DNA of 64,000 nt, from assembly GCF_015234305.1 (NCBI RefSeq), contig NZ_JADGMI010000002.1, positions 868,001 to 932,000 on the forward strand, read 5' to 3'. Position numbers and translations under genes: made by a program. This DNA is from Superficieibacter sp. 1612_C1. Lineage in GTDB: Bacteria; Pseudomonadota; Gammaproteobacteria; Enterobacterales; Enterobacteriaceae. Of the stretch, positions 8,054 to 20,532 are shown piece by piece. The notes under the pieces are model-generated. The model made no database searches and had not been told where the DNA came from. It saw only the letters and a program-made list of their open reading frames with translations. The first letter of the stretch is position 1; each line of letters opens with the position of its first letter.

Positions 8054-9772
8054 TTAACTGGACGTCGGTACGTCTTCCAGCGCGGCGTCACGATTAGGAT
8101 AGAACGCCAGACGACCCGGTATCGGTTTTATTCCGGCTCGCGCCATCGTGCGCAGCGGCTGGAACTCCAGGTTTGACACCCGCAGCTCACATCCTTCCGG
8201 TAACTTATTCACAAAGCGCTGGAAAGCATCCAGACCACCCGCGTCGAGGATCGGTACCGCATCCCACTTCAGCACGACGATGCGCTTGCCGACAATACGC
8301 GATTCCAGCTCGGTAAATAATCCTTCCGCCGCCGCGAAAAACAGCGGACCAATCACCCGCAGCACCAGCACATCGTCAGGGACGGAAACGTTAACCGGCG
8401 CGAAGCGGGTCATGCGGGCAATCCGGCGCATAAACAGCAGCGAAGCCAGTACGATGCCAACGCTTATCGCAATCACCATATCGAACAGCACCGTCAGCGA
8501 CATACAGATTAGCATGACGATAATGTCGTCTTTTGGCGCACGGCGTAGCAGATTAATGACCTTATGGGCTTCACTCATATTCCACGCCACCATCAGCAGC
8601 AGCGCGGCCATCGCCGACAGCGGCAGCCAGGAGAGCAGCGGAGCCAGCACCAGCAGTGCAAGGATCACCAGGATGGAGTGGATCACCGCCGAAACGGGAG
8701 AGGTGGCCCCGGCACGCACGTTGGCCGCTGAACGGGCAATCGCGGCGGTGGCGGTAATGCCGCCAAAGAAGGGCGCGACGAGGTTGCCGAGGCCCTGACC
8801 AATCAGTTCGCTGTTGGCTTTATGCTTGGTGCCGGTCATGCCATCAAGGACGACGGCACACAGCAGGGATTCAATCGCACCCAGCATCGCCATGGAAAAC
8901 GCGGCGGGAAGCAGCGCGCGCAGCGAGTCCCAGCTCAGGGTAAAGGAGGAGCCGGGCAGATCCCACGGCAGGATCAGCTGCGGTAGCAGCTGTGGAATGC
9001 CGTTCCCTTTTGAACCGTCCGCCAGCACATAGTGGAACTGCGAACCAATCGTCGCTACGTTGAATCCCATCATGTTAACGATAGCCATTACCGCGCAGCC
9101 GGCCAGCAATGCCGGCAGGTGGCCTGGCAAACGAATGCCCAGCCGCGGCCAGAAAATCAGCGTTCCCAGCGTGACAATGCCAATCGCGGCATCGCCCAGG
9201 TTGATGGTCGGTAACGCCATCACCAGTGCGCCCACTTTTTGCAGATAGTGTTCCGGCACATGCGCCATTTGCAGGCCAAGGAAATCTTTGATCTGCATGG
9301 TGCCGATGGTGATGCCGATCCCGGAGGTAAAGCCGAGGGTGACGGAGAGCGGAATGTACTCAATCAGTCGCCCAAAGCGTGCCAGCCCAAAGAGCACTAA
9401 AAACAGACCGGAGATCAACGTTGCCATCAGCAGGCCGGACAAACCAAACTGCTGCGCGACCGGATAAAGGATCACCACGAAGGCGGCGGTTGGCCCGGAG
9501 ACGCTAAAGCGCGACCCACCGCTCAGGGCGATGACAATCCCGGCGACGGCGGAGGTATAGAGGCCGTACTGTGGTGCAACGCCGCTGCCAATAGCCAGCG
9601 CCATCGCTAGCGGGATGGCAATGATACCGACGGTGATGCCCGCAATTAAATCGCGCGTAAAGCGTGAAGCGGTGTACTTCTCTTTCCAGCACGCATCAAT
9701 CAGGGCGCGGAAAGGCATCACATCTGGAGAAAGAATATTTTTCACGATGGTGATCGTCCGTGAGCGCATCAT
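8054..9772 (-). CDS. dauA: C4-dicarboxylic acid transporter DauA (SLC26/SulP family)
   Basis: An inner-membrane SLC26A/SulP transporter that takes up succinate, fumarate and aspartate aerobically in E. coli. The protein has about 12-14 hydrophobic segments from residue 40 to 440, including the SulP signature around [17 protein letters not shown] and [14 protein letters not shown], followed by a cytoplasmic STAS domain ([16 protein letters not shown] to the end) that couples it to acyl carrier protein in E. coli. The frame opens at MMRSRT (9772), giving 572 residues; E. coli DauA aligns best from MPFRAL or the preceding GTG near 9745, and no start has a convincing ribosome-binding site, so the first about 10-18 residues are uncertain. 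Downstream of and in the same direction as prs. Confidence 0.94.
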   Translation of the reverse strand: MMRSRTITIVKNILSPDVMPFRALIDACWKEKYTASRFTRDLIAGITVGIIAIPLAMALAIGSGVAPQYGLYTSAVAGIVIALSGGSRFSVSGPTAAFVVILYPVAQQFGLSGLLMATLISGLFLVLFGLARFGRLIEYIPLSVTLGFTSGIGITIGTMQIKDFLGLQMAHVPEHYLQKVGALVMALPTINLGDAAIGIVTLGTLIFWPRLGIRLPGHLPALLAGCAVMAIVNMMGFNVATIGSQFHYVLADGSKGNGIPQLLPQLILPWDLPGSSFTLSWDSLRALLPAAFSMAMLGAIESLLCAVVLDGMTGTKHKANSELIGQGLGNLVAPFFGGITATAAIARSAANVRAGATSPVSAVIHSILVILALLVLAPLLSWLPLSAMAALLLMVAWNMSEAHKVINLLRRAPKDDIIVMLICMSLTVLFDMVIAISVGIVLASLLFMRRIARMTRFAPVNVSVPDDVLVLRVIGPLFFAAAEGLFTELESRIVGKRIVVLKWDAVPILDAGGLDAFQRFVNKLPEGCELRVSNLEFQPLRTMARAGIKPIPGRLAFYPNRDAALEDVPTSS

Positions 9773-9834
9773 CGGGGAATAAACAGACCGATGACGGAGG
9801 CATTAGTCATACAAATAAACATAACAGCAAAAAA

Positions 9835-9851
9835 AACCCGCCGTAGCGGGT
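9835..9851 (-). terminator. prs terminator
   Basis: On the minus strand ACCCGCTACGGCGGGT forms a GC-rich hairpin followed by eight T residues, 18 bases after the prs stop. Classic intrinsic terminator. Confidence 0.88.
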
Positions 9852-9868
9852 CTTTTATACTGGCCCGA

Positions 9869-10942
<1,074 letters not shown>

Positions 10943-11812
10943 TCACCGAAACTCAGTGTGCTCCGAAAGGGCTTGCTGTAGCAGTGAGTGGTTCATACCA
11001 CGTGCTACAAAGCCTTGCAGCCATTCCGGGGCTTGCTCTAGCACCTGACGAGCAGCAGCTTCGGTCTCGAATTCAGCAAAGACACAGGCTCCTGTGCCAG
11101 TCAGGCGCGACGGCGCGTATTCTAACAGCCAGGAAAGCGCCGCATCAACCTCATGAAAACGTTTTCTTGCGATAACCTCGCAATCATTGCTGAATTCACA
11201 TTTTAATAACGTGTCAATTGACCTTTCTGGCGTATTACGTGGCAGGTCCGGGTCCTTAAAAATCACCGGCGTCGGGATGCTTACGCCCGGGTGCGCGACC
11301 AGATACCATTTTTCCGCCACCGACACCGGCGTCAGAATCTCGCCGACACCTTCGGCAAACGCCGCGTGTCCGCGCACAAATACCGGCACATCCGCGCCCA
11401 GAGTTATTCCCAGCGTCGCCAGCTCATCTACCGATAGACCACACTGCCACAGCGCGTTGAGCGCCACCAGCACCGTGGCGGCATTAGACGATCCGCCACC
11501 GAGACCGCCGCCCATCGGCAGGCGTTTCTCAATGCTGATATCGGCACCGCTACCGCCCGGCAGACGGTGGCTCTCTCTCGCGACCTGCATCAGCAGGCGC
11601 GCGGCGCGCAGGATCAGGTTCTGTTCATCCGGCACGCCGCTCATTGGCGTCAGCAGACGGATTTGCCCGTCCTGACGCGGGTGAAAGGTGAGCGTATCGC
11701 CGTAGTCGAGAAACTGAAACAGCGTTTGCAGGGTGTGGTAACCGTCCGCCCGCTGTCCGGTAATGTACAAAAACAGATTCAGTTTGGCGGGCGAGGGCAA
11801 GCGTAGCGTCAT
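10943..11812 (-). CDS. ispE: 4-diphosphocytidyl-2-C-methyl-D-erythritol kinase
   Basis: Phosphorylates CDP-methylerythritol in the MEP pathway to isoprenoids. It is a GHMP kinase: the substrate-binding [12 protein letters not shown] near the N-terminus, the ATP-binding glycine loop [13 protein letters not shown] at about residues 97-109 and the C-terminal [13 protein letters not shown] are intact. The protein has 289 residues, six more than in E. coli because of an extended C-terminus. Its ATG overlaps the TGA of lolB by four bases (ATGA), so the two are translationally coupled in a leftward operon with prs downstream. Confidence 0.96.
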   Translation of the reverse strand: MTLRLPSPAKLNLFLYITGQRADGYHTLQTLFQFLDYGDTLTFHPRQDGQIRLLTPMSGVPDEQNLILRAARLLMQVARESHRLPGGSGADISIEKRLPMGGGLGGGSSNAATVLVALNALWQCGLSVDELATLGITLGADVPVFVRGHAAFAEGVGEILTPVSVAEKWYLVAHPGVSIPTPVIFKDPDLPRNTPERSIDTLLKCEFSNDCEVIARKRFHEVDAALSWLLEYAPSRLTGTGACVFAEFETEAAARQVLEQAPEWLQGFVARGMNHSLLQQALSEHTEFR

Positions 11813-12426
11813 TTAACGATCCAGTTGTCCATTTTCAGCTTAATGCGCTGCGTGCCCTGGGTCAGTTCCATACTGGACGGCAGTGCAGGCTGGGTTTTAC
11901 TGTCGTAGCCGCTGTAAACCACTTTCCAGGTCTTACCGTTCTGGGCGTAGTTCAGCTCGCTTAAGCGGTATTGACTGTCGAGTTTATAATCCGTCGCATC
12001 GCCCGGCAGGCCAAGGATCCACTGACGCAGGCTGTTAAGCGGAATCGGCATGCCGGTCAGTTTGCCGATCATCTCTTCCGCATCGTCAGCGTTATAATGC
12101 TGGCCTTTATTGTCGACCAGCTCAACAGAACCCGGTTTGGCATTCAGTTCAAGCTCGGTACTGCCTAACGGGTTGGTTAACAGCAGGCGATAGTTGTCCT
12201 GGCCGGTTTGCTGCCAGAAGAAGCGGGCATACACTTTTTGCTGTTCGGAAATATAGGCAAACGCACCGCGGGTCTGGTATTGATTCAGTTGACGGATTTC
12301 CTGCTGGTGCTGACGCCACTGTGGCGCATCAGGGCTGGCACCCGGACCTTTTGGTGGGTGAGTCATACAGGCGCTCAGAACCAGCGCGGTCAGCGGTAGC
12401 AGGCGAAGTAAACGGCTTTTAATCAT
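11809..12426 (-). CDS. lolB: Outer-membrane lipoprotein receptor LolB
   Basis: The outer-membrane lipoprotein that receives lipoproteins from the periplasmic carrier LolA and inserts them into the outer membrane. The 205-residue precursor has a lipoprotein signal with lipobox LSAC (Cys at about residue 20), followed by the LolB beta-barrel-like domain with [15 protein letters not shown] and WILGLPGDA. It is divergent from hemA across about 195 bases and overlaps ispE by four bases, as in E. coli. Confidence 0.96.
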   Translation of the reverse strand: MIKSRLLRLLPLTALVLSACMTHPPKGPGASPDAPQWRQHQQEIRQLNQYQTRGAFAYISEQQKVYARFFWQQTGQDNYRLLLTNPLGSTELELNAKPGSVELVDNKGQHYNADDAEEMIGKLTGMPIPLNSLRQWILGLPGDATDYKLDSQYRLSELNYAQNGKTWKVVYSGYDSKTQPALPSSMELTQGTQRIKLKMDNWIVK

Positions 12427-12621
12427 CCTAAATCCTTGATGTGCGTTGCGGAGTTAACGCTTAATGCTAGCGTTACAGTAAGATACCGTCTACGTTCACG
12501 TTATCTTAAATCGCATTATCACCAATTACTCCGAAAGGATAGCGTCTCTTTTATTGACCTCGCGCATCCTGTATGATGCGCTCAGACTAACCTTATCAAC
12601 GCTGGTACTACTCCCGCATCC

Positions 12622-13878
12622 ATGACCCTTTTAGCGCTTGGCATCAATCACAAAACCGCTCCTGTCGCACTACGCGAACGCGTGGCGTTTGCGCCGGATA
12701 CGCTCGATCAGGCGCTCGAAAGCCTGCTGGCGCAGCCAATGGTGCAGGGTGGGGTGGTGCTGTCGACATGCAACCGGACCGAGCTTTATCTCAGCGTTGA
12801 GGAGCAGGGCGATTTGCGCGAGGCGCTGATCCGCTGGTTGAGTGATTATCACAATCTCAACGAAGAGGATCTGCGCAACAGCCTCTACTGGCATCAGGAT
12901 AACGACGCGGTCAGCCATCTGATGCGCGTTGCCAGCGGTCTGGATTCGCTGGTGCTGGGCGAGCCGCAAATCCTCGGCCAGGTGAAAAAAGCCTTTGCCG
13001 ATTCCGAGCGCGGACACCTTAACGTCAGCGAACTGGAGCGCATGTTCCAGAAGTCGTTCTCGGTCGCCAAACGCGTGCGCACCGAAACCGACATCGGGGC
13101 CAGCGCGGTATCGGTGGCGTTTGCCGCCTGTACTCTGGCGCGGCAGATTTTCGAATCCCTCTCCACGGTGACGGTGATGCTGGTCGGCGCGGGTGAAACC
13201 ATCGAACTGGTGGCCCGTCATCTGCGCGAGCATCGCGTGAGCAAGATGATTATCGCCAATCGTACCCGTGAACGCGCCCAGGCGCTGGCGGAAGAGGTCG
13301 GCGCGGAAGTAATTGCTTTAAGCGATGTTGATGCACGCTTACAGGATGCCGATATTATTATCAGCTCCACCGCCAGTCCGCTGCCGATTATCGGCAAAGG
13401 GATGGTTGAGCGCGCACTGAAAGCACGGCGCAATCAACCGATGCTGCTGGTGGATATCGCCGTGCCGCGCGACGTCGAGCCGGAAGTGGGCAAATTGTCT
13501 AACGCCTATTTGTACAGCGTTGACGATCTGCAAAATATTATTCAGCACAACCTGGCGCAGCGTAAGGCGGCGGCAGTGCAGGCTGAGACTATCGTGGAGC
13601 AGGAAGCCAGTGAGTTTATGGCGTGGCTGCGTGCGCAAAGCGCCAGCATCACTATCCGCGAGTACCGCAGCCAGGCCGAATCAGCGCGTGATGAACTGAC
13701 GGCCAAAGCGCTGGCGTCTCTGCAACAGGGAGGCGATCCGCAGGCTATTATGCAGGATCTGGCGCGCAAATTGACCAATCGCCTGATCCACGCACCAACC
13801 AAATCTCTTCAGCAGGCTGCCCGTGACGGGGACGAAGAACGCCTGCATATTTTGCGCGACAGCCTCGGGCTGGAGTAG
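12622..13878 (+). CDS. hemA: Glutamyl-tRNA reductase
   Basis: Reduces glutamyl-tRNA to glutamate-1-semialdehyde, the first committed step of the C5 haem pathway. The 418-residue protein has the catalytic Cys in [11 protein letters not shown] (about residue 50), the tRNA-binding and Rossmann region [16 protein letters not shown], and the C-terminal dimerisation helix. The N-terminus [14 protein letters not shown], including the lysine-rich degron position, matches E. coli. It heads the hemA-prfA-prmC-sirB2-sirB1-kdsA run. Confidence 0.97.
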   Translation: MTLLALGINHKTAPVALRERVAFAPDTLDQALESLLAQPMVQGGVVLSTCNRTELYLSVEEQGDLREALIRWLSDYHNLNEEDLRNSLYWHQDNDAVSHLMRVASGLDSLVLGEPQILGQVKKAFADSERGHLNVSELERMFQKSFSVAKRVRTETDIGASAVSVAFAACTLARQIFESLSTVTVMLVGAGETIELVARHLREHRVSKMIIANRTRERAQALAEEVGAEVIALSDVDARLQDADIIISSTASPLPIIGKGMVERALKARRNQPMLLVDIAVPRDVEPEVGKLSNAYLYSVDDLQNIIQHNLAQRKAAAVQAETIVEQEASEFMAWLRAQSASITIREYRSQAESARDELTAKALASLQQGGDPQAIMQDLARKLTNRLIHAPTKSLQQAARDGDEERLHILRDSLGLE

Positions 13879-13913
13879 CACAACCATTCTTATAACAGGG
13901 TGCATTAACGCCT

Positions 13914-14996
13914 ATGAAGCCTTCTATCGTTGCTAAACTGGAAGCTCTGCACGAGCGCCATGAAGAAGTTCAGGCGCTGCTGGGCGATGCGGGAACCATC
14001 GCTGACCAGGAGCGGTTCCGGGCGCTGTCGCGCGAATACGCGCAGCTTAGCGATGTTTCACGCTGCTTTACTGACTGGCAACAGGTTCAGGAAGATATTG
14101 AAACCGCGCAGCTGATGCTCGACGATCCTGAAATGCGCGACATGGCGCAGGAAGAGATGCGCGATGCGAAAGAGAAAAGTGAGCAGCTTGAGCAGCAGTT
14201 ACAGCTGTTGTTACTGCCAAAAGATCCCGATGACGAACGCAACGCGTTTGTTGAAGTCCGCGCGGGAACGGGCGGTGACGAAGCCGCGCTGTTTGCCGGC
14301 GATCTGTTCCGTATGTACAGCCGCTACGCCGAGTCCCGCCGCTGGCGCGTGGAGATCATGAGCGCCAGCGAAGGCGAGCACGGCGGCTATAAAGAGGTCA
14401 TTGCTAAAGTCAGCGGCGACGGCGTTTATGGTCGCCTGAAATTTGAGTCCGGCGGACATCGCGTCCAGCGCGTACCCACAACGGAATCTCAGGGGCGCAT
14501 CCATACCTCTGCCTGTACCGTTGCGGTGATGCCGGAACTGCCGGAAGCCGAAATGCCGGATATCAACCCGGCGGATCTGCGTATTGATACCTTCCGTTCC
14601 TCCGGGGCGGGTGGCCAGCACGTTAACACCACCGATTCCGCGATTCGTATTACCCACCTGCCGACCGGGATTGTGGTGGAGTGTCAGGACGAGCGCTCTC
14701 AGCATAAAAACAAAGCCAAAGCGATGTCGGTGCTCGGCGCGCGTATCCGCGCGGCGGAAACGGCCCGGCGTCAGCAGGCAGAAGCCTCTACCCGACGCAA
14801 TCTGCTGGGCAGCGGCGATCGCAGCGATCGTAACCGGACCTACAATTTCCCGCAGGGCCGTGTGACGGATCACCGCATCAACCTGACGCTTTACCGTCTG
14901 GATGAAGCGATGGAAGGGAAGCTGGATATGCTGATCGAACCTATCGTGCAGGAATTCCAGGCCGATCAACTGGCGGCGCTGGCCGATCAGGAATGA
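13914..14996 (+). CDS. prfA: Peptide chain release factor 1
   Basis: Recognises UAA and UAG and triggers peptide release. The 360-residue protein has the catalytic GGQ at 233-235 in [10 protein letters not shown] and the codon-recognition tripeptide at 188-190. In E. coli that tripeptide is PAT; here the sequence reads PTT, so the central Ala is replaced by Thr while the defining P and T are kept. The Gln of GGQ is the expected methylation target of PrmC, whose gene follows with a 4-base ATGA overlap. Confidence 0.97.
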   Translation: MKPSIVAKLEALHERHEEVQALLGDAGTIADQERFRALSREYAQLSDVSRCFTDWQQVQEDIETAQLMLDDPEMRDMAQEEMRDAKEKSEQLEQQLQLLLLPKDPDDERNAFVEVRAGTGGDEAALFAGDLFRMYSRYAESRRWRVEIMSASEGEHGGYKEVIAKVSGDGVYGRLKFESGGHRVQRVPTTESQGRIHTSACTVAVMPELPEAEMPDINPADLRIDTFRSSGAGGQHVNTTDSAIRITHLPTGIVVECQDERSQHKNKAKAMSVLGARIRAAETARRQQAEASTRRNLLGSGDRSDRNRTYNFPQGRVTDHRINLTLYRLDEAMEGKLDMLIEPIVQEFQADQLAALADQE

Positions 14997-15823
14997 TGGA
15001 TTTTCAGCAGTGGCTGGATCGGGCCATTGGCCGTTTACGCGCCAGCGAAAGTCCCCGCCGTGACGCGGAGATTTTGCTGGGCTACGTCACGGGCAGGGCG
15101 CGAACCTATATTCTCGCCTTTGCCGAGACCACGCTGACATCTACCGAGCAGGAACAACTGGAGACGTTGCTGGTCCGCCGCGAGCGCGGTGAGCCAATCG
15201 CGCACCTCACCGGGCAGCGTGAATTCTGGTCGCTACCGCTGTTTGTCTCGCCAGTGACGCTGATCCCGCGCCCGGATACAGAATGTCTGGTGGAACAGGC
15301 GCTGGCGCGTCTGCCCGCTGAACCATGCCGGATACTGGATCTCGGCACGGGTACTGGCGCGATCGCGTTAGCGCTGGCGACGGAGCGCCCGGACTGCCAG
15401 GTGACGGCGGTGGATTTCCTCCCCGACGCAGTAGCGCTGGCGACACGCAACGCGCAGCATCTTGATATTCGTAACGTCACCATCCTGCGCAGCGACTGGT
15501 TTAGCGCGCTGGCAGGCCAGCGTTTCACTGTTATCGTCAGCAATCCGCCCTACATTGATGAAACCGATCCTCATCTGGATCAGGGTGACGTGCGGTTTGA
15601 GCCGAAAAGCGCGCTGGTGGCGGGTGAAAACGGGCTGGCCGATCTCGCGCATATCATTACTACCGCGCGCGATTACCTGCTGCCCGGTGGCTACGTACTG
15701 CTTGAACATGGCTGGCAACAGGCCGCGGCGGTGCGTGAGTTATTCACGGCGATGGGCTATCAACAGGTAGAAACCTGTCAGGATTATGGCGGCAATGAGC
15801 GCCTGACGCTGGGACAGCTATGA
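14993..15823 (+). CDS. prmC: Release factor glutamine methyltransferase PrmC (HemK)
   Basis: N5-methylates the glutamine of the GGQ motif in RF1 and RF2 using S-adenosylmethionine. The 276-residue enzyme shows the SAM-binding [15 protein letters not shown] (about residue 110) and the diagnostic NPPYID active-site loop (about residue 183). It overlaps prfA by four bases and sirB2 by four bases, so it is translated as part of the same operon as its substrate. Confidence 0.97.
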   Translation: MMDFQQWLDRAIGRLRASESPRRDAEILLGYVTGRARTYILAFAETTLTSTEQEQLETLLVRRERGEPIAHLTGQREFWSLPLFVSPVTLIPRPDTECLVEQALARLPAEPCRILDLGTGTGAIALALATERPDCQVTAVDFLPDAVALATRNAQHLDIRNVTILRSDWFSALAGQRFTVIVSNPPYIDETDPHLDQGDVRFEPKSALVAGENGLADLAHIITTARDYLLPGGYVLLEHGWQQAAAVRELFTAMGYQQVETCQDYGGNERLTLGQL

Positions 15824-16212
15824 CGCTCTTCCTGCTGGTGTTTTATACGCACATCGTCGCGGTTACGCTGTCGATTAGCCTGTTTGTACTGCGCTACTGG
15901 TGGCGTTACACCGCAAATACCCTTGCTGCAAAGCGCTGGGTTCGGGTGGTGCCGCATATTGTTGATACCGTATTGTTGTTAAGCGGCGTCGGGCTTATTG
16001 CTATAACGCACTATCTGCCCTTCACCGCGCACGGCGCGTGGCTGACTGAAAAGCTATTTGGCGTTATTATTTACATCGTTTTGGGTTTTGTTGCGCTCGA
16101 CCGTCGTTGTCCGCGCAGCCAGCAAACGGGCTTTATCGCGTTTATGCTGGGGCTGGTGGTGCTTTACATCATCATTAAACTCGCCACCACAAAAATACCG
16201 TTATTGGGGTAA
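15820..16212 (+). CDS. sirB2: SirB2 family inner-membrane protein
   Basis: A 130-residue protein with four hydrophobic segments, equivalent to E. coli YchQ/SirB2. The function is not established; the name comes from Salmonella clones that affected invasion-gene expression. It overlaps prmC by four bases and sits four bases before sirB1, so it is cotranscribed with both. Start ATG shares bases with the prmC TGA. Confidence 0.9.
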   Translation: MTLFLLVFYTHIVAVTLSISLFVLRYWWRYTANTLAAKRWVRVVPHIVDTVLLLSGVGLIAITHYLPFTAHGAWLTEKLFGVIIYIVLGFVALDRRCPRSQQTGFIAFMLGLVVLYIIIKLATTKIPLLG

Positions 16213-16215
16213 GTT

Positions 16216-17022
16216 ATGAGGTCGTTGGCCGATTTCGAATTTAACAAAGCATCGCTGGGCGAGGGCGTGATCCGCATTTCAGAGATCGTGCGCGCCGATT
16301 TTCCAACGCAGGCCGTTTATCACGAACTGGAAAATCTGGTCAGTCTCGCGCAGGAAGAGATCAGCACGGCCTGGAGTGAAGAACGGCAGCTTGAAAAGCT
16401 GCTGGAGCTATTTTTTGACGAGTGGGGATTTGGTGCCTGTCGTGGTGTCTATCGCCTCTCTGATGCGCTGTGGCTGGACCAGGTGCTGCAAAAGCGTCAG
16501 GGCAGCGCAGTCTCTCTTGGGGCGATCCTGCTGTGGATTGCCCAGCAACTCTCGCTGCCACTGGCTCCGGTGATTTTCCCGACTCAACTGATATTGCGCG
16601 CTGAAACGTCTGAAGAGTTATGGCTGATTAACCCTTTCAACGGCGATACGCTCGACGAGCATACGCTGGAAGTGTGGCTGAAAGGCAATATTAGCCCGAT
16701 TGCAGAACTTTTTAACGAAGATCTGGACGAAGCAGATAACGCGGAAGTCGTGCATAAAATGCTGGACACCCTGAAAGCCGCGCTGATGGAAGAGGGGCAG
16801 ATGGAGATGGCGCTGCGGGCCAGCGAAGCGCTGCTGGCGTTCAACCCGGAAGACCCGTATGAAATCCGCGACCGGGGATTGATCTACGCGCAGCTTGAAT
16901 GCGATCACATTGCATTGACGGATTTAAACTATTTCGTCGAGCAGTGTCCGGAAGATCCGATCAGTGAGATGATCCGCGCACAAATTAACGCGATTTCGCA
17001 TAAACACATTACGTTGCATTAA
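16216..17022 (+). CDS. sirB1: SirB1 family protein (transglutaminase-like fold with tetratricopeptide tail)
   Basis: A 268-residue cytoplasmic protein equivalent to E. coli YchA/SirB1. The N-terminal 150 residues are the SirB1/transglutaminase-like domain (RGVYRLSDALWLDQVL, GSAVSLGAILLWIAQQL), and the C-terminal part (MEMALRASEALLAFNPEDPYEIRDRG in part) looks like tetratricopeptide helices. No enzymatic activity is established. It lies between sirB2 and kdsA on the same strand. Confidence 0.9.
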   Translation: MRSLADFEFNKASLGEGVIRISEIVRADFPTQAVYHELENLVSLAQEEISTAWSEERQLEKLLELFFDEWGFGACRGVYRLSDALWLDQVLQKRQGSAVSLGAILLWIAQQLSLPLAPVIFPTQLILRAETSEELWLINPFNGDTLDEHTLEVWLKGNISPIAELFNEDLDEADNAEVVHKMLDTLKAALMEEGQMEMALRASEALLAFNPEDPYEIRDRGLIYAQLECDHIALTDLNYFVEQCPEDPISEMIRAQINAISHKHITLH

Positions 17023-17052
17023 TCTGGAATGAATCCGATTTAACCCTGATAA

Positions 17053-17916
<864 letters not shown>

Positions 17917-17929
17917 ACCGCACCTGAGT

Positions 17930-17955
17930 AAAAAACCCGCTGCGGCGGGTTTTTT
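17930..17955 (+). terminator. kdsA terminator
   Basis: Six A, CCCGC-TGCG-GCGGG, then six T: a symmetric intrinsic terminator 13 bases after the kdsA stop, probably active in both directions. Confidence 0.9.
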
Positions 17956-18020
17956 ATTGGCATGAGCAAAAAGATGCCTGGCGTTTGACGGGTAATGGGG
18001 TGGGTATTGAGGATCGGGTA

Positions 18021-18047
18021 GGCCGGGTAAGCGAAGCGCCACCCGGC
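18021..18047. repeat. REP-like palindromic element
   Basis: GCCGGGT and ACCCGGC arms (18022-18028 and 18041-18047) flank AAGCGAAGCGCC, the layout of enterobacterial REP sequences. It sits between the converging kdsA and chaA genes. The ldr/rdl toxin-antisense repeats found here in E. coli K-12 are absent. Confidence 0.65.
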
Positions 18048-18059
18048 ATCACGCCACAC

Positions 18060-19160
18060 TCAGGCAAAGATCGTCATCAAATAGGCAATAAATAACGCCA
18101 GATGCGCCGCGCCGTTCAGGACATTGGTACGCCCGGTGGAGAAGGAGAGCTGGCATAGCATCAGGGAGGCGATCATAACAACCATTTCCGGCGCGCCCAG
18201 CGCAAAGACCAGCGTATTGCCCGTCAGGAAGGCGATCAGCGTTACCACCGGTACGGTCAGGGATATCGTCGCCAGCACCGAGCCGAAGAAAAGGTTCATC
18301 GCACGCTGTACCTGGTTATTCAGCACCGCTTTCATCGCCCCAAGCCCTTCCGGCGACAGGATCAACAGCGCGACCAGAAAGCCGGTAAAGGCCACCGGCG
18401 CATTAAGCTCGGTCAACAGCGCCTCCAGCGGATGCGCGTTCATTTTGGTCACGGCAATCACCGCAATCAGATGCACGATCAGCCAAATGGTATGCCACAG
18501 GCTACTGTGCGCAGACGGTTTGCCGTGATGCGGGTCGTCGTCGTCACCCTCATCTTCGTGTTCATAAACAAACAAGCTCTGGTGCGTTTTAGTCTGAATC
18601 AACAGAAATACGCCGTACATGGCGGCGGAAATCAGCGCCACCAGCAGCGCCTGCGCGGTTGTAAAATTGCCGCCGGGTAGCGCCATCGGAAATACCAGCA
18701 CAATAATCGCCAGCGGAAACAGGGCGATCAGATACTGTTTTATACCGAACAGATTGACATATTGGGTGGCAAATTTACGTCCGCCGAGCAGAAGCGCAAC
18801 TCCAACCAGCCCGCCGGTTACAATCATAATGATGGAATAAAGCGTATCACGCATGAGCGTCGGCGCGGCGTCGCCGGTAGCCATTAATGCAGAAATAAGG
18901 CTGACTTCAAGAATAACGACTGAAAGGCTTAAAATAAGTGAGCCAAAAGGTTCACCCAGGCGGTGAGCAAGGACGTCTGCATGTCGAACAACGCTAAACG
19001 CGCTGGCCAGAATACCGACTAGTGCCAGCGCATTAATACCGATAACCGCTGGCAGTGACTGACTGTTTCCCCATAACAGCAGCACTGCCAGGGCAAGCAC
19101 CGGGAAAATAAGCGAGGTCTCCTTGTGGCGGGTTTTAACCGCCTCTGCGTTGTGAGGCAT
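18060..19160 (-). CDS. chaA: Sodium-potassium/proton antiporter ChaA
   Basis: An inner-membrane cation/proton antiporter that exports Na+, K+ and Ca2+ at alkaline pH. The 366-residue protein has about 11 membrane segments in two Na_Ca_ex repeats; the alpha-repeat motifs appear as LSVVILEVSLISALMA and LLILSPEGLGAMKAVL, each with the key acidic residue. A charged, Asp/His-rich loop (HEDEGDDDDPHHG, about residues 198-210) separates the halves. It is divergent from chaB, as in E. coli. Confidence 0.96.
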   Translation of the reverse strand: MPHNAEAVKTRHKETSLIFPVLALAVLLLWGNSQSLPAVIGINALALVGILASAFSVVRHADVLAHRLGEPFGSLILSLSVVILEVSLISALMATGDAAPTLMRDTLYSIIMIVTGGLVGVALLLGGRKFATQYVNLFGIKQYLIALFPLAIIVLVFPMALPGGNFTTAQALLVALISAAMYGVFLLIQTKTHQSLFVYEHEDEGDDDDPHHGKPSAHSSLWHTIWLIVHLIAVIAVTKMNAHPLEALLTELNAPVAFTGFLVALLILSPEGLGAMKAVLNNQVQRAMNLFFGSVLATISLTVPVVTLIAFLTGNTLVFALGAPEMVVMIASLMLCQLSFSTGRTNVLNGAAHLALFIAYLMTIFA

Positions 19161-19423
19161 AAACCATCTCCATATATGTATGTGTTGTAATTATAGATAA
19201 CCGAAAGCCATAACGTAGCAGAATACGGGTGTTTTTGAGTGATTTTTTACTTTTATTTACTACTGAAGCAAAAAACGGTTTGAAGGGCTTTATTTCTATC
19301 TTTATAGAATATTCATTCGAGATTACAACGCATTATGCTTACCTCATTATCACTTTCCTCTCTCACTGGCAGGCAGAGCATTCCTGAACCAGGCTTATTG
19401 TTTACCGTTAAGAGGAGAAGAGT

Positions 19424-19654
19424 ATGCCGTACAAAAACAAAAGCGATCTGCCCGATAACGTAACCAACGTACTGCCGGCCCACGCGCAGGAGATCTACAA
19501 AGAGGCTTTTAATAGCGCCTGGGATCAGTATAAAGATAAAGAAGACCGTCGGGGAGATGCCAGCCGGGAAGAGACCGCCCATCGGGTCGCCTGGGCGGCG
19601 GTGAAAAATGATTATGAAAAAGGAGATGATGATAAGTGGCATAAGAAAAAATAG
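19424..19654 (+). CDS. chaB: ChaB family protein (putative cation transport regulator)
   Basis: A 76-residue basic, charged protein with the ChaB domain (LPDNVTNVLPAHAQEIYKEAFNSAW in part, then HRVAWAAVKNDYEK). AAGAGGAGAAG precedes the ATG. Its proposed role in regulating ChaA comes from gene position in E. coli; the biochemical function is not settled. Confidence 0.93.
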   Translation: MPYKNKSDLPDNVTNVLPAHAQEIYKEAFNSAWDQYKDKEDRRGDASREETAHRVAWAAVKNDYEKGDDDKWHKKK

Positions 19655-19816
19655 CCGCTGACCTCCGCCACGGGTGATTTTCCTGCGCTGTCAGAGTGAG
19701 ACGGTTGCATCCGGCCTGTATTTTGCATATCGTGAGGACAGGCTGAGTAATAAATCATCAGCGTAAGGATGACCGAATGTGGCAGGATGCCGTAGTCGTG
19801 GTGGAGGTAGAATAAC

Positions 19817-20497
19817 GTGTTAACCCGTGATTTCCTGCTGAACGCAGATTGTAAAACGGCATTTGGCGTGATTGAGGAATCGCTGTTGTGGAGTGCGGAA
19901 CAGCGGGCATCGTCGCTGGCGGCGACGCTGGCCTGTCGGCCCGACGATGGCCCGGTATGGATTTTCGGCTACGGTTCGCTGATGTGGAACCCTGCGCTGG
20001 AATTTACCGAGTCAGCGACCGCCACCCTGCCGGGATGGCATCGCGCCTTTTGCCTGCGCTTAACCGCAGGACGCGGTACCGCCTGCCAGCCGGGTCGCAT
20101 GCTTGCACTGAAAGAGGGCGGGCGCACCACCGGGGTCGCTTACCGTCTGCGTGATGACGTTCTTGAAGAAGAACTCACCCTGTTGTGGAAGCGGGAGATG
20201 ATTACCGGCTGTTATATGCCCACCTGGTGCCAGCTTGCGCTGGACGATGGCCGTACGGTCAACGCGCTGGTGTTTATTATGGACCCGCGTCACCCGCTTT
20301 ATGAATCCGATACCCGCGCGCAGACCATTGCGCCACTGATTGCGGCAGCCAGCGGCCCGCTGGGTACCAACGCCCAGTATCTTTTTTCACTGGAAGAAGA
20401 ACTGGTCAAATTAGGCATGCACGATGATTGCCTGAATGAGCTGGTGGGGAAGGTGCGTACGCTGCTGGGTGGTACGAGGCTGTCGGGGCTGGCCTGA
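19817..20497 (+). CDS. chaC: Glutathione-specific gamma-glutamylcyclotransferase ChaC
   Basis: Degrades glutathione to 5-oxoproline and Cys-Gly in the cytoplasm. The 226-residue protein has the gamma-glutamylcyclotransferase signature VWIFGYGSLMWNP, and the catalytic Glu lies in the region of KREMITGCY. The frame starts at a GTG (19817) preceded by GGTGGAGG. It follows chaB by about 160 bases and is followed by a hairpin. Confidence 0.94.
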   Translation: MLTRDFLLNADCKTAFGVIEESLLWSAEQRASSLAATLACRPDDGPVWIFGYGSLMWNPALEFTESATATLPGWHRAFCLRLTAGRGTACQPGRMLALKEGGRTTGVAYRLRDDVLEEELTLLWKREMITGCYMPTWCQLALDDGRTVNALVFIMDPRHPLYESDTRAQTIAPLIAAASGPLGTNAQYLFSLEEELVKLGMHDDCLNELVGKVRTLLGGTRLSGLA

Positions 20498-20503
20498 GAA
20501 TGA

Positions 20504-20526
20504 TGCCCGGTAAGCGCTACCGGGCA
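20504..20526. terminator. Hairpin after chaC (REP-like, possible bidirectional terminator)
   Basis: TGCCCGGTA and TACCGGGCA arms around AGCGC form a near-perfect palindrome between the converging chaC and DUF1883 genes. There is no strong T run, so it may be a half REP unit rather than a true terminator. Confidence 0.5.
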
Positions 20527-20532
20527 CAGATA

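Noticed and set aside
17956-18060. Possible ldr/rdl type I toxin-antitoxin repeats between kdsA and chaA, as in E. coli K-12
   Set aside because: The interval is only about 140 bases and contains a terminator and one REP-like palindrome; no small hydrophobic peptide or antisense RNA unit is visible.
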